Shown here piece after piece: positions 44,338 through 55,490 of a stretch of 64,000 nt of DNA. The notes below the pieces were generated by a model. It had not been told where the DNA came from, made no database searches, and saw nothing but the letters and a program-made list of their open reading frames with translations. A program made the position numbers and the translations under genes. Source of the stretch: Nilaparvata lugens (lineage: Eukaryota > Arthropoda > Insecta > Hemiptera > Delphacidae); contig NC_052509.1 in assembly GCF_014356525.2 (NCBI RefSeq), forward strand, positions 32,449,852-32,513,851, given 5' to 3'. Position 1 is the stretch's first letter; every line of letters starts with the position of its first letter.

Positions 44338-44725
44338 CTGGAAAAAACTAGATCCAGCTTTTTTTATTTCTTGAATAACTAAGAAACCGTTAATTTTACA
44401 AAAAAATCACAGTAATAACTTTTTCCAGTAAATCCAATTACGAATCCATTGACACCCCATTTGTCAAGATTGAACAAAAAATAAGGATCTCATGGGAAAA
44501 CTAGATCCAGCTTTTTTCAATTTCTTTAATAACTAAGAAACCGTTAATTTTACAAAAAAATTACAAGAATAACTTTTTCCAGTAAATCTAATAACAGATC
44601 CATCAACACCTCATTTGTCAAGATTGAACAGAAAATAAGGGTCTTATGGAAAAAGTAGATCCAATTTCTTGAATAACTTAGAAACCAAGAATAATTTTTT
44701 TCAGTAAATCCATTTGTCAAGGGAT
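44338..44725 (+). repeat. 154-bp tandem repeat, about 2.5 units
   Basis: Units begin AAAACTAGATCCAGCTTTTT and contain AACTAAGAAACCGTTAATTT and CATTTGTCAAGATTGAACA. The third is incomplete and diverged. No coding frame. Confidence 0.88.
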
Positions 44726-46195
44726 CCTAACTCAACTTTTTCTGAAACTGAGCAACAAGCACACAGAATCTCTAATGATATTTTTATGTTGAGACCCTTT
44801 CTTAAGCAACACAAACCTCAGCACTAAACCGCCCCCCCCCCCCTGTTAGGGGGATGACCCTCTGTCTTTAACCAGCTAAGTTTGAACTACTTGAAAACTC
44901 ACCTTAGGTTGTATTAAACATTTATTATAGAAAAGATCATGAGTGTTGATAAGTCTGGTCGATATTTGTATGATAAAGATGATAATAGTGATATTAATGT
45001 TGATATCAAAAATTTGATTCAGAATTTTTTCCATTTTTTATAATGCATACCATCAGCTGCAACTTTCATACCAAACATCAATCTCAATAATGAAAAAGAG
45101 TGGAAGTATATGACTGATCCAAACTTAATCCAACAATTCTCACTTTCTTCTGGAATCTCTTTTAAAGAATGGTATGAAAAAAATGTAATAAATATAGGTC
45201 AAAAATCTTAGGCTTTGGTGAGTACACCCAGAAAGAAATTGTAGATGTAGGTGAGTACACCCAGAAAAAAATGTAGGTTTGGTTACCCAGACCAAGAACA
45301 TTATTCAACTTTAATGAAATAAATACATTTGAAAAATCCATGCTCATATAGATAGCACAAATTTGACACTATATCATCACAGTCAGTATTTGAATATCTT
45401 GTGCTTTGAAAGAAGCTGATAAAACAAATAATAATATAAAATGCTTTAAAATTAAATTTGAAGAAAATGGTTGGAGATCATTCTATGGGACGACAAGAAC
45501 AATTCTACAAATTAATGCTAAATCAAGGTAAAATATTGATACATTTGTAGAGTGTCTTTGAAAACTTTACTTGTGTTAGTTCTCATAGAATGTTTTATGT
45601 ACAGAATAGAATTTGAAATGAGAGTTGCGGTCTACTTTACATTTCAAAATTTTAATCGGGATCATCATTTTTCACAATATATGGTGGAATTCCCAATTTG
45701 AAGCATTCTATTCGCGATCGATTCTGTAGATGAAATTTCTCATGTATTTTATAATATAACTTCCATATTGAGTAAAAAGTGATTAACCTGAAAATACAAA
45801 TGTGATTCTGATAGATCTTTTACTGCAAAATCTAACTAAATCACACATATAATTTTTGTTGCCTGTAATTTGCTCAGTTTAGTATGATCGAAATGATGTT
45901 AAGAAATTGGAGAGTAGGATACAGCACGGTCCGAAAGCACAAAAGAATAGTAAACTTGAAGAGAAAATTCATCTTTGTGTCTTAATTCATTCGTTGAATG
46001 GCTTGAAAGTGACGGCTCATTATTATGTAACCGAATTAATGTCTTAGGTAGTTCATTCCAAAAACTAGTATTTCAATTCCTATTATTTATGTCAAAATCC
46101 ATTTTGAAGATTTCTACTTCAAAAGTACAATCTCACTCAAATTATTTGATTTGCATTACGCTATTGAAGTGTGTTATTCACATTACATTTTAATA
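44726..46195. other. No recognisable gene
   Basis: Contains a poly-C run (near 44,830) and a doubled GGTGAGTACACCCAGAAA motif at 45,218-45,270. No domain-bearing frame was seen. Confidence 0.5.
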
Positions 46196-46199
46196 TCGG

Positions 46200-46650
46200 G
46201 GACCGAGCTTCGCTCAATCAATCAATTCAATCAATCGATCAATTTTATTAGAAAAACATTTTCACATTGTTGGGTCCTGCTAAGCTCGTGGGTTTTTCAG
46301 CAGGTGCCAGATCAAAAACAAAATTATTCACAATGTTAAATTAAAATTAAGAATAAATGGAATAAAATAGCTTGTCATGAATCAAGAGTAATATACAAGA
46401 AATGAAATGAAAGGATTACAATCATAATTAGAGATTATAATAAACATAATAATTAGAATTATAACAAATAAGGAGTTAATCAAGAACTAAAAGGGGTTAA
46501 GGGTGGAAAAAAGGAGGAAATATTAATGATTACTAAATTATTAGTCGTTCAGGCTGGCGGCAGTGACTTTACAACAGATAAAATAATTTGGAACCAGCAA
46601 AATAGGCTTATTGAAAAAAAGTTCATCGAACGCAGGCCTATTAGGAATTA
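46200..46650 (-). mobile_element. Probable LINE 3' end with TTGA-type tail
   Basis: On the - strand the segment ends in GATTGAATTGATTGATTG next to AATAAAATTGATC. This resembles the repeat-tailed LINE 3' end at the right edge of the window. The rest is AT-rich with no RT frame, so only the untranslated part would be present. Confidence 0.45.
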
Positions 46651-46652
46651 TT

Positions 46653-46861
46653 ATTCAAATGATGATAATAAGTAATATTAATTGTCTATTATAGAGTTCT
46701 ATTATCACTGTACTTTATTCCCCATTTTGATTTTACTGAATTGAAATCGAGAACGAATTTTAACTTTTTGAGATCCTCAACTGTATTTTCTCTACTCACA
46801 ATAATAAGTTATTTGCTGCACAACCCAATGATTCAACTCCATATCTTATAATGGATTGAAC
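46653..46861 (-). repeat. LINE-A 3' end, inverted copy 1
   Basis: This is the reverse complement of about 41,530-41,718 (last RT codons plus 3' UTR), retaining GTTGTGCAGCAAATAACTTA on the - strand. It forms the left part of the duplicated block 46,678-47,384. Confidence 0.88.
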
Positions 46862-47384
46862 TAACACAAGTAAGGTTTTCAAAGAAGACCGGTTTACTCT
46901 GCTAATAGAGTACACTCTTGGAATAAACAGGGATAGGTTTGATCATAAAATTGTGAAGTGCTATTTCTGCTTACATATAGGGTAGCAAGCAAACAACCAC
47001 GTCATGAAAAATGATGGATCAGTGACGTCTAGGAGGTGACAAGTGATGAGGGAAGGGAGGCAATTTCGGATTTCATTTTGAGAAGGGATAGAGTTTATTA
47101 GGTGAGTGTCTGGTTGTGATGATATGACGGACAGGGATAAGCGAGGTATGTGGTAGGTAGGGCGGAAGTAGGTCCCAGGGAGACCTAACTGATGATATGT
47201 CATTCTTGAGCCCCAAGTCCCAAGGCGCTATGAGTTATCTACGGTCCGAGCTAGCGGTCAAGTGGCCAAGCTAGGCTCCGAGATCCTAGTTTATGATAGC
47301 TTAGGCAAAATGAGCTGCGATAGCTTAAAACACACACAAGAGAGCGAGGATATAAATTTTATGTACCTATGGAAATCATGATAA
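46678..47384 (+). repeat. Segmental duplication block D1, copy 1
   Basis: 707 bp almost identical to 52,117-52,823 (a visible difference is TTTGAGATCC against TTTAGGATCC). It joins the LINE-A 3' end to about 520 bp of non-coding sequence with CTACGGTCCGAGCTAGCGGT. A shared 80-codon - strand frame (46,961-47,203) has no recognisable domain. Confidence 0.93.
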
Positions 47385-48243
47385 GAGGTTTTTGCACGAA
47401 ATAGCGACCATCAGCCAAAGTGAATGCTTGTGGAGTTTCAGGATACAGAAGCACTTCACCTCTCAAGTTCAAAAATATATATATATATATATCTTAATTT
47501 TACTGTATCATTAGAGATCTTTGTTGGATAATATATTTCTATAAATAAAAATGTCCAAACTTACTTGAAACTATGATTATGGTTGGTGAATATCAACTAT
47601 ATCCATAATATTAGTCTTATGGTTTGGATTTATGTTCAGAGAAGGGGTTAAATAGTAGAGTGAAATGAAGTACTGAATCATCATTCGGAGGTATTCACAA
47701 TAATATCTTGACTATTATCGATAAATAATGTACTGAATACCATAATAATATCAATAATGTATTATAAACACTTCGATTTTGGATGGTGATAGAATGGTAG
47801 TGAATTAAGTTGGTTAGTCATGTGTATGCACTTATTAGACGCATATAAATGCGCTATGATAGGTCAAAAATAGAATACAACATGTTAGACTATTATGAGA
47901 ACCGGGATTCAGTGTGGCAGGATGGAGAACCGAGATACTTCAGGACCTAGGTCCTAGAGGACCTAGAGAAATTTGTGAAAAATGAACGACGTTCAGAGTT
48001 TCAGGAGATGAATCATAAATAGTTATTTTAAAAATGAAAATCTCATTTGTACGACAACCCAGCAGTAGAAATTGTCATACACATAGTACACTTTTATACT
48101 AAAGAATACTAGTATAAGTTGAATACTAAATACTTACCGTTAGAGTACCGTAGTTGGAGAAGAGTAATAGGAGCGTGATACAATTCTAGAACTTCATTCG
48201 TAATAGGAGGGAATCAAAGATTAAAGAAGAGTATATATTAATA
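47385..48243. other. No recognisable gene
   Basis: AT-rich. A short TA run lies at about 47,470-47,493. Nothing else recognised. Confidence 0.5.
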
Positions 48244-48465
48244 CTAGCAGAAACCCGTGCTCCGCAAGGTTCTTTTTTAAAAGTTGACAATCTGAAAACT
48301 TGACATAATGAAATTTTGAAGAATTGAAAATAGGCCTATAACCATCCGTGGAATCTATATGCAAAATTTCAAATTAATTAGTCCAGTGGTTCAGACGTGA
48401 TGATGCGTAAAACATAATTTTCCCATCCCGTACGTGTATAAGCCAACTCTTTAATTTATTATAGA
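48244..48465 (-). mobile_element. Complete 222-bp non-autonomous Helitron
   Basis: On the - strand it starts TCTATAATAAATTAAAG and ends CCTTGCGGAGCACGGG, TTTCTGCTAG. It sits between A (48,243) and T (48,466). TC start, CTAG end, a small stem (TGCGGAGCA) before the end and A^T insertion are the Helitron hallmarks. It has no protein. Confidence 0.78.
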
Positions 48466-48559
48466 TACGGTATAGTTAACGACTGCAAGAGATATGACTG
48501 TGGAACAGAATAGTGGTGAAACTATGATAGTGCCAGAAGTGTCTCAAAGACAATAGTAG

Positions 48560-48636
48560 AAAACTTGACATAATGAAATTTTGAAGAATTGAAAATAGGC
48601 CTATAACCATCCGTGGAATCTATATGCAAAATTTGA
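48560..48636 (+). repeat. 77-bp copy of an internal Helitron segment
   Basis: Matches about 48,298-48,374 (AACTTGACATAATGAAATTT through CTATATGCAAAATTT). It lies about 95 bp beyond the 222-bp Helitron in the same orientation, so it is a remnant of a second, degraded copy. Confidence 0.88.
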
Positions 48637-48747
48637 ACTTTTTGAAAGTGATTTGAAAACAAAAATGTTAAAACAACAGAACTGAAAGTTGTCAACCTTA
48701 TTATTCTACCTCCATTCAGAGAGGCTTTTGTTTAAGCCGAATGTAAA

Positions 48748-49657
48748 TCTATATTATACAGTATATAAAAATGGATGTCTGTTTGTGTGCTTGTTTGTTT
48801 GTTCCCTATAGACTTGAAAACTACTTGACATAACGGTATCAAACATTGGGAATATGTTGTGTGAATATTGGGGATGGTTTCTGAACAGAAACTTTAAAAG
48901 GGAGGCTAACAATAATTATTTATTAATCCATTTTATAGACCTATATTTTCAAAATTGTCAGCCGAGCGGCTACCGAAGAACGGAAAGATGATCATGATTC
49001 AATATCATATTGTGATAATATGATTTAGCATCTAAAGTTACCATCTGTAATAAACACGTCACCCTGTGATGAATTGTGTATCCTATGGTATTAAAACGAT
49101 AGTTTGGAGTTGAAGTGTAGTTGATTGGCTCCAGCTGTAGATAATAGTTCCTTAGAAGACCTATACAAACAATTATCTCTCCCCTATCATTGAGAAACTG
49201 GAAAATGTTGAAAAAAATATTCACCTGCGAAAGAGAGTTGTTCATAATTCACCTCATGAAAGAGAGTTGTCCATATTGTATTTATCAATAATTAATGAAG
49301 AATGCAGAATAATTTTCAATTTTTATGAATTTAGCTTAGCTTATATTCATCCTAAAATGGAAGATGGAAAGAATATGGAATTCAGTGTCATTCATCGTAC
49401 ATCGCATATTTCCTGGACCATGTATTGACAATCAACAACTATGAGAACATTGAATTAATCGTTGAAACACTGATTTAACCTATCTATTTTTCTTCTAATT
49501 CAACACTTTACTGATAGATATTACTACCAATTGATTGAGAAGAATATGTTTTCGGAATAATGAATTCTGCATGACTAAGCACATAGGAAGTCCGTATTGA
49601 GATGTAGATGAAAATATTGATTGTCAGATAAATTTCATGATTCACCAAATAAAGTAA
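48748..49657 (+). mobile_element. Helitron-like 5' end with undefined 3' side
   Basis: Starts TCTATATTATACAGTATATA AAAATGGATG after A, followed by CTGTTTGTGTGCTTG and ACTTGAAAACTACTTGACAT, the general layout of the other Helitron 5' ends here. No CTRR end was identified. The rest is AT-rich and non-coding. Confidence 0.45.
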
Positions 49658-50487
49658 TAATTAATTTTTTATATGAGTTTTGTATACTCTTGATTTTCGT
49701 ACTTTTTTAGATTGTAATAAATATTCATGCAGCAATAATAGTTGTCCCTATTTATTTACATAAACCTTCCCTTGTCTATATAATACATATTTTGTGAGTA
49801 AACTTTATAATTCAACTTATACTGGTTGATCGAACAATCAGCTGATTCATTAGGTGTTGATTCAAATAACTATCGATTTATCCTAGATCGATTGATTCAT
49901 TTAAAGACATAAACAAACAATTCTAACCTCAAATGTACATGCAAACTTTTATTTTTTATAATCTGTCAATAATAAATAAGCCGCTTTATAATTTTTTAAT
50001 TCTGCCAATGGATCCTCATTATTGTTGAATTACAATTATGCATGTTTTTTCTTATCGCTTTAGATAATATGATTATTCTTTATCGCTAACAACATTCGAT
50101 TTTACTTGAGTGGTACTTTGACTAGGCTATCATTCCTTTCTATTTTATAATTCCATTAGAGTTCAATAATTCCTTTCAAAAATATTTTGTAGTGCTGAAA
50201 TACCACATGACAATGTTCTTTTTCGAATATTTCTATCATAAGATTTTGTTATTTCCAATGATTAAACCATATGTTAGAATACCTCATGTCAATCAATAAA
50301 TTATCTCAGTTCCATATGGCACTCACCTTACCATGTTCATAACCTTACTTAATAGGATCCTTTTTCATCCTTTGAAACCCTTAGAGACAAAATATCTCAA
50401 AATCCGTTCTTAGTGCGCGTCTAGCATGTTTGTGGAAAGTTTCAAGTCTGTAGGACAATTAGTTTGAGCTGTAGTGTGATTTTAAAT
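49658..50487 (+). repeat. Segmental duplication block D2, copy 1
   Basis: About 830 bp nearly identical to 54,337-55,173. Copy 2 has an 11-bp insertion after GCATGTTTG and differs at CTTGTC/CTAGTC. Non-coding. The end (GTTTGAGCTGTAGTGTGATT) resembles the Helitron 5' region at 55,430, so the block is probably Helitron-derived. Confidence 0.93.
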
Positions 50488-51301
50488 AAAAATGGTAGAG
50501 AATAATCAACTCATGTGAATATCAACACCTTTATTATTTAAGACATATTAACTGCATGCGTTTTCTTATTGTCGATACAGCATTGATAAAACTGTAACTT
50601 AGACGTTTATTTAGCAGTCTCAAAATATCTGGTGTGGCGCACTCACACAACTTTCCTTGCCGTTATGAAAATTCATCAACTGGCGCTAGTGTTCCCGCGC
50701 AACTCAAGTCTACTATTTAAAGATCTAAGCCAGCTGGTGACAGGACAATAACGCTGCAGACACACGAAGTCTGCTCATAATCATAGTGAATGATTTAATA
50801 GAATCAACAGTTGCCAACAGTTTGCAATTGGATAATCACATTTTCTCGAATTTCAAGCTTATTTTCAATTTTAGGTGAGAATGTTACTGAACATTAAGTG
50901 TAGAAATGTTCATGCTCAATCTTTTCCACTCAAATTTTTTTGTTTTTATTGTATCTGAAGCCTGATAATTGAGAATCTTAAATCAAACTTTGCATAGATG
51001 GGGCGGAGCTCCTGAAATTTTTACAGATATGAGAATTGTGGTCTCATATCCACAACCGATAGTCACATTCGATGACTATTTCAGGTGTAGCTTTAATCAA
51101 AATCGTTGGAGCCGTTTTCGAGAAAATCGCAAAAAACCCTGTTTTTGACAACATATTCGCCATTTTAGCCGCCATCTTGAATTGCATTTGATCGGAAATG
51201 TTTGTGTCGGATCCTTATAGTGTAAGGACCTTAAGTTCCAAATTTCAAGTCATTCCGTTAATTGGGAGATGAGATATCGTGTACACAGATGCACATACAC
51301 T

Positions 51302-51341
<40 letters not shown>

Positions 51342-51720
51342 ACACACACACATACAGACCAATACCCAGAAACCACTTTTTGGGACTGAAAAGACCTTGA
51401 AAAGTATAGAAATTTAGAAATTCGGGTACCTTGATTTTTTTTTGGAAAGCAATACTTTCCTCATCTATGGTAATAGGGCAAGGAAAGTAAAAATTAATAA
51501 TCAATGCCACGTATAGGCCTATACATTACATCAAGAAAACTAAGTTCAAAACTATGGTTTTCCTAAACATATTTTTTTTAGATAATTTCTTTGATGCAGC
51601 TGTTTCACATTAGCCATATTATTATTGTTTGTGAAAAAAAATATTGATAACCAAAACAATACTATTATTATATTAATAATAATAATCAATTATCAAATCA
51701 ATACTATTTTTATATTGATA
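50488..51720. repeat. Interspersed repeat with a CA microsatellite
   Basis: Includes the family also found inverted at 1-110. ACTTTCCTTGCC near 50,656 and GGCAAGGAAAGT near 51,478 are inverted and may be the element ends. Between them lie the phrase GGAGCCGTTTTCGAGAAAAT and a (CA)n run at 51,302-51,350. No protein is encoded. Confidence 0.55.
51302..51350 (+). repeat. (CA)n microsatellite
   Basis: About 24 CA units with one CACCAC interruption near 51,341. Confidence 0.97.
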
Positions 51721-51721
51721 A

Positions 51722-52116
51722 TGACTGAGCGAAGAGAGGTCTAAGATTCAAGTCGACGGTTGGCATTTCTCTTAATGTTAAATGTTTGAATAAATGTTTG
51801 AATGTTTAAATGTTTGAATATTTAAATGTTAAATGTTAAATGTTTAAATGTTCGAATGTTTAAATGTTTAAATGTTTAAATGTTAAATGTTTGAATGTTT
51901 AAATGTTAAATGTTGAATGTTTAATGTTTAAATGTTTAAATGTTTAAATGTTTGAATGTTTAAATGTTTAAATGTTTAAATGTTAAATGTTTAAATGTTA
52001 AATGTTTAAATGTTTAAATGTTTAAATGTTTAAATGTTTAAATGTTTAAATGTTTAAATGTTTAATGTTTAAATGTTTAAATGTTTAAATGTTTAATGTT
52101 CAAATGTTTTAAATGT
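51722..52116 (+). repeat. Minisatellite repeat, TTTAAATG octamer array
   Basis: The leader CTAAGATTCAAGTCGACGGT and GGCATTTCTCTTAATGTT is the same as at 655-715. The array to 52,116 is mainly TTTAAATG with TTTGAATG and TTAAATG variants. It abuts duplication block D1 copy 2. Confidence 0.95.
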
Positions 52117-52823
52117 TTAATTGTCTATTATAGAGTTCTATTATCACTGTACTTTATTCCCCATTTTGATTTTACTGAATTGAAATCGAGAACGAATTTT
52201 AACTTTTTAGGATCCTCAACTGTATTTTCTCTACTCACAATAATAAGTTATTTGCTGCACAACCCAATGATTCAACTCCATATCTTATAATGGATTGAAC
52301 TAACACAAGTAAGGTTTTCAAAGAAGACCGGTTTACTCTGCTAATAGAGTACACTCTTGGAATAAACAGGGATAGGTTTGATCATAAAATTGTGAAGTGC
52401 TATTTCTGCTTACATATAGGGTAGCAAGCAAACAACCACGTCATGAAAAATGATGGATCAGTGACGTCTAGGAGGTGACAAGTGATGAGGGAAGGGAGGC
52501 AATTTCGGATTTCATTTTGAGAAGGGATAGAGTTTATTAGGTGAGTGTCTGGTTGTGATGATATGACGGACAGGGATAAGCGAGGTATGTGGTAGGTAGG
52601 GCGGAAGTAGGTCCCAGGGAGACCTAACTGATGATATGTCATTCTTGAGCCCCAAGTCCCAAGGCGCTATGAGTTATCTACGGTCCGAGCTAGCGGTCAA
52701 GTGGCCAAGCTAGGCTCCGAGATCCTAGTTTATGATAGCTTAGGCAAAATGAGCTGCGATAGCTTAAAACACACACAAGAGAGCGAGGATATAAATTTTA
52801 TGTACCTATGGAAATCATGATAA
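52117..52823 (+). repeat. Segmental duplication block D1, copy 2
   Basis: Copy of 46,678-47,384 in the same orientation, starting with the inverted LINE-A 3' end (52,117-52,300). Confidence 0.93.
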
Positions 52824-53928
52824 TATGTTTTTTCTGGCGGACTAGTATGACTATCATCAAAGGATGATGAGCACTGAATACTCTTAATAAGATCAATATT
52901 AATTGATCCACTAATTTTATATGCTGCAGAATATTCTTTCTTGGCACTGAGACAGCTCAAACTGTATATCACGAGATGAATTAGGATAAAATAAAAACTT
53001 CTATGATTTTGTATGCTGACATAAAACACAAAATATATTCCTATAAAAATAATGTATATAAAAAAATATTCTTATATTCATAATTCCAATTTATATGAAT
53101 TCTTCAACAGTTCAACAATTATCACAAGGTTTAATAGCATTCACAGTTGTGAGCTTTAAAAATTATAAATTTGTATTTAATACTGATACATGGACTTCAA
53201 GTCAATTCAGAATTCTACAATTTAAAACCTGTTTGGTCTGTAGACTTAATAGGACATGCTTTGATCAATTAGCAAATAATAATTATTAAAACTAACATTT
53301 TAAATCTCAGGGTTTTTTATGAGTCCGTGCCGTGCATGGAAGTAAGCTTCCTACATAAATCAAATAAATTCCTAAAACGTTCTTATAGACTATATGATAG
53401 CACTCAACACGTTGCAATTTTTTTTTTTAATTGAATTAAGTTATATAGCGCTTTGATCAATTCCCCAACTCTTATTAAAAAGGCCTTTATATAAAACGAG
53501 CTTGTTTGAACTAACACTCACATTAATGATGTTCTTGGAGGTCTTGTAGAGTGAGATAATTATTTCCAATAATTAATTATGCAGGTCCATTCTGTCTCGG
53601 CTGGGCTCGCGCGTGGTCCAGATTTCTTATAGATTTCTTTCAGTATTAAAGATACATTTATGGGAACAGATTACAATTAAGAACTCTTTAACAACACTGA
53701 GTTCACAGATAAATAAACATTAATTACAAATAGTTCACATTTAACAAAGGGATTGGCTTGATAATTTTTAAAATTTAACAAGAAGGAAGAACCCTAATTT
53801 CCATGTGCATCCTCTCAGATCGAGATCACAAGCCAAAGAGAAGTGATTTCCAGAAAAATTTCATCTCTTCCTTGAACGATTTGTAAGCTTCCTTCTGATT
53901 GGCTTTTTAAATTAGCAAAACTTGATAC
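52824..53928. other. No recognisable gene
   Basis: AT-rich. The frames at 52,730-53,029 (-) and 53,095-53,289 (+) show no domain. This sequence does not match the corresponding spacer after D1 copy 1. Confidence 0.5.
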
Positions 53929-53939
53929 AATTGGTTACT

Positions 53940-54193
53940 AGAGTGATCCGTGGTCTAGTGAATAGAGTGCTTGCATAGCAGCATAGAGATCCCGGGTTCA
54001 AACCCTCTCAAAACCAAAAGTTTTTCAACCAGATCACTCCCGTGTTATCGGATGGGCACGTTAAATTGTTGGTCCCGGCTGAAGTATGACAGTCATAAGG
54101 CCCATTGACGGCTCAAATTATATATTCAGGCGGTGGGACCTTCCCGCAAGGGACTCCCCACCAACAAAAGCCATACGAATTTACTTTTACTCT
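53940..54193 (+). mobile_element. tRNA-derived SINE (254 bp)
   Basis: The tRNA-like head has an A box TGGTCTAGTGA (53,951-53,961) and a B box GGTTCAAACCC (53,995-54,005), the internal RNA polymerase III promoter. The body has GGTCCCGGCTGAAGTATGAC and the hairpin GGTGGGACCTTCCCGCAAGG/GACTCCCCACC, then CCATACGAATTTAC. It is flanked by an exact 11-bp duplication AATTGGTTACT (53,929-53,939 and 54,194-54,204). The tRNA part lacks a proper cloverleaf, so it is not a tRNA gene. Confidence 0.92.
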
Positions 54194-54336
54194 AATTGGT
54201 TACTTCAGATTCAGGGTTCCTTCAACTTTATTATAGAAAGATGGATAAAAAGTCTTTATATGAATAGATGGAGTGATTGTCTTAGATTATTCTAATAAAT
54301 AAATCGTGATATATGATACTATCACGAAATATACAT

Positions 54337-55173
54337 TTAATTTTTTATATGAGTTTTGTATACTCTTGATTTTCGTACTTTTTTAGATTGTAATAAATAT
54401 TCATGCAGCAATAATAGTTGTCCCTATTTATTTACATAAACCTTCCCTAGTCTATATAATACATATTTTGTGAGTAAACTTTATAATTCAACTTATACTG
54501 GTTGATCGAACAATCAGCTGATTCATTAGGTGTTGATTCAAATAACTATCGATTTATCCTAGATCGATTGATTCATTTAAAGACATAAACAAACAATTCT
54601 AACCTCAAATGTACATGCAAACTTTTATTTTTTATAATCTGCCAATAATAAATAAGCCGCTTTATAATTTTTAATTCTGCCAATGGATCCTCATTATTGT
54701 TGAATTACAATTATGCATGTTTTTTCTTATCGCTTTAGATAATATGATTATTCTTTATCGCTAACAACATTCGATTTTACTTGAGTGGTACTTTGACTAG
54801 GCTATCATTCCTTTCTATTTTATAATTCCATTAGAGTTCAATAATTCCTTTCAAAAATATTTTGTAGTGCTGAAATACCACATGACAATGTTCTTTTTCG
54901 AATATTTCTATCATAAGATTTTGTTATTTCCAATGATTAAACCATATGTTAGAATACCTCATGTCAATCAATAAATTATCTCAGTTCCATATGGCACTCA
55001 CCTTACCATGTTCATAACCTTACTTAATAGGATCCTTTTTCATCCTTTGAAACCCTTAGAGACAAAATATCTCAAAATCCGTTCTTAGTGCGCGTCTAGC
55101 ATGTTTGAAGAATATTTGTGGAAAGTTTCAAGTCTGTAGGACAATTAGTTTGAGCTGTAGTGTGATTTTACAT
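54337..55173 (+). repeat. Segmental duplication block D2, copy 2
   Basis: Copy of 49,658-50,487 in the same orientation. It continues on the right into a Helitron 5' end, unlike copy 1. Confidence 0.93.
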
Positions 55174-55490
55174 CAAAATTTTCGAAAAATGACCTCTCCT
55201 GGACCCCCCTGTGCTCCTGATAAAAATTTTTCTGCATAGATCTAATTTTTTTTCGTAGCTAAACAAAAAAGTACCCCATGACTTTGCTGTGCAATGAGCG
55301 GTTAAAAAGTACAAAATTTTGGGGGGGCCCCAGCTCCCTCAGGGGGGGGCAAATTTCTGAAAATCCTTTCTTAGTGGATGTTTTCAGGCTACCATGAACA
55401 ATTGTGCAAAATTTCAAGTTTTTAGGCTCAGTAGTTTGGGCTGTGGTGTGATTTCAGTCTGTCAGGGCTTAGCCTTTTATAGATATAGAG
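55174..55490 (-). mobile_element. Helitron 5' terminal region
   Basis: On the - strand it starts TCTATATCTATAAAAGGCTA near 55,489, then GACTGAAATCACACCACAG and CCCAAACTACTGAGCC, the layout of the other Helitron 5' ends. Poly-G/C runs at 55,320-55,350 lie inside. Block D2 may be its downstream part. Confidence 0.55.

Noticed and set aside
46961..47203. 80-codon - strand frame identical to 52,400-52,642
   Set aside because: Identity is explained by duplication block D1. No domain or start context supports a gene.
53940..54010. tRNA gene
   Set aside because: A and B boxes are present, but no complete cloverleaf can be drawn. The segment is the head of a SINE with an 11-bp target duplication.
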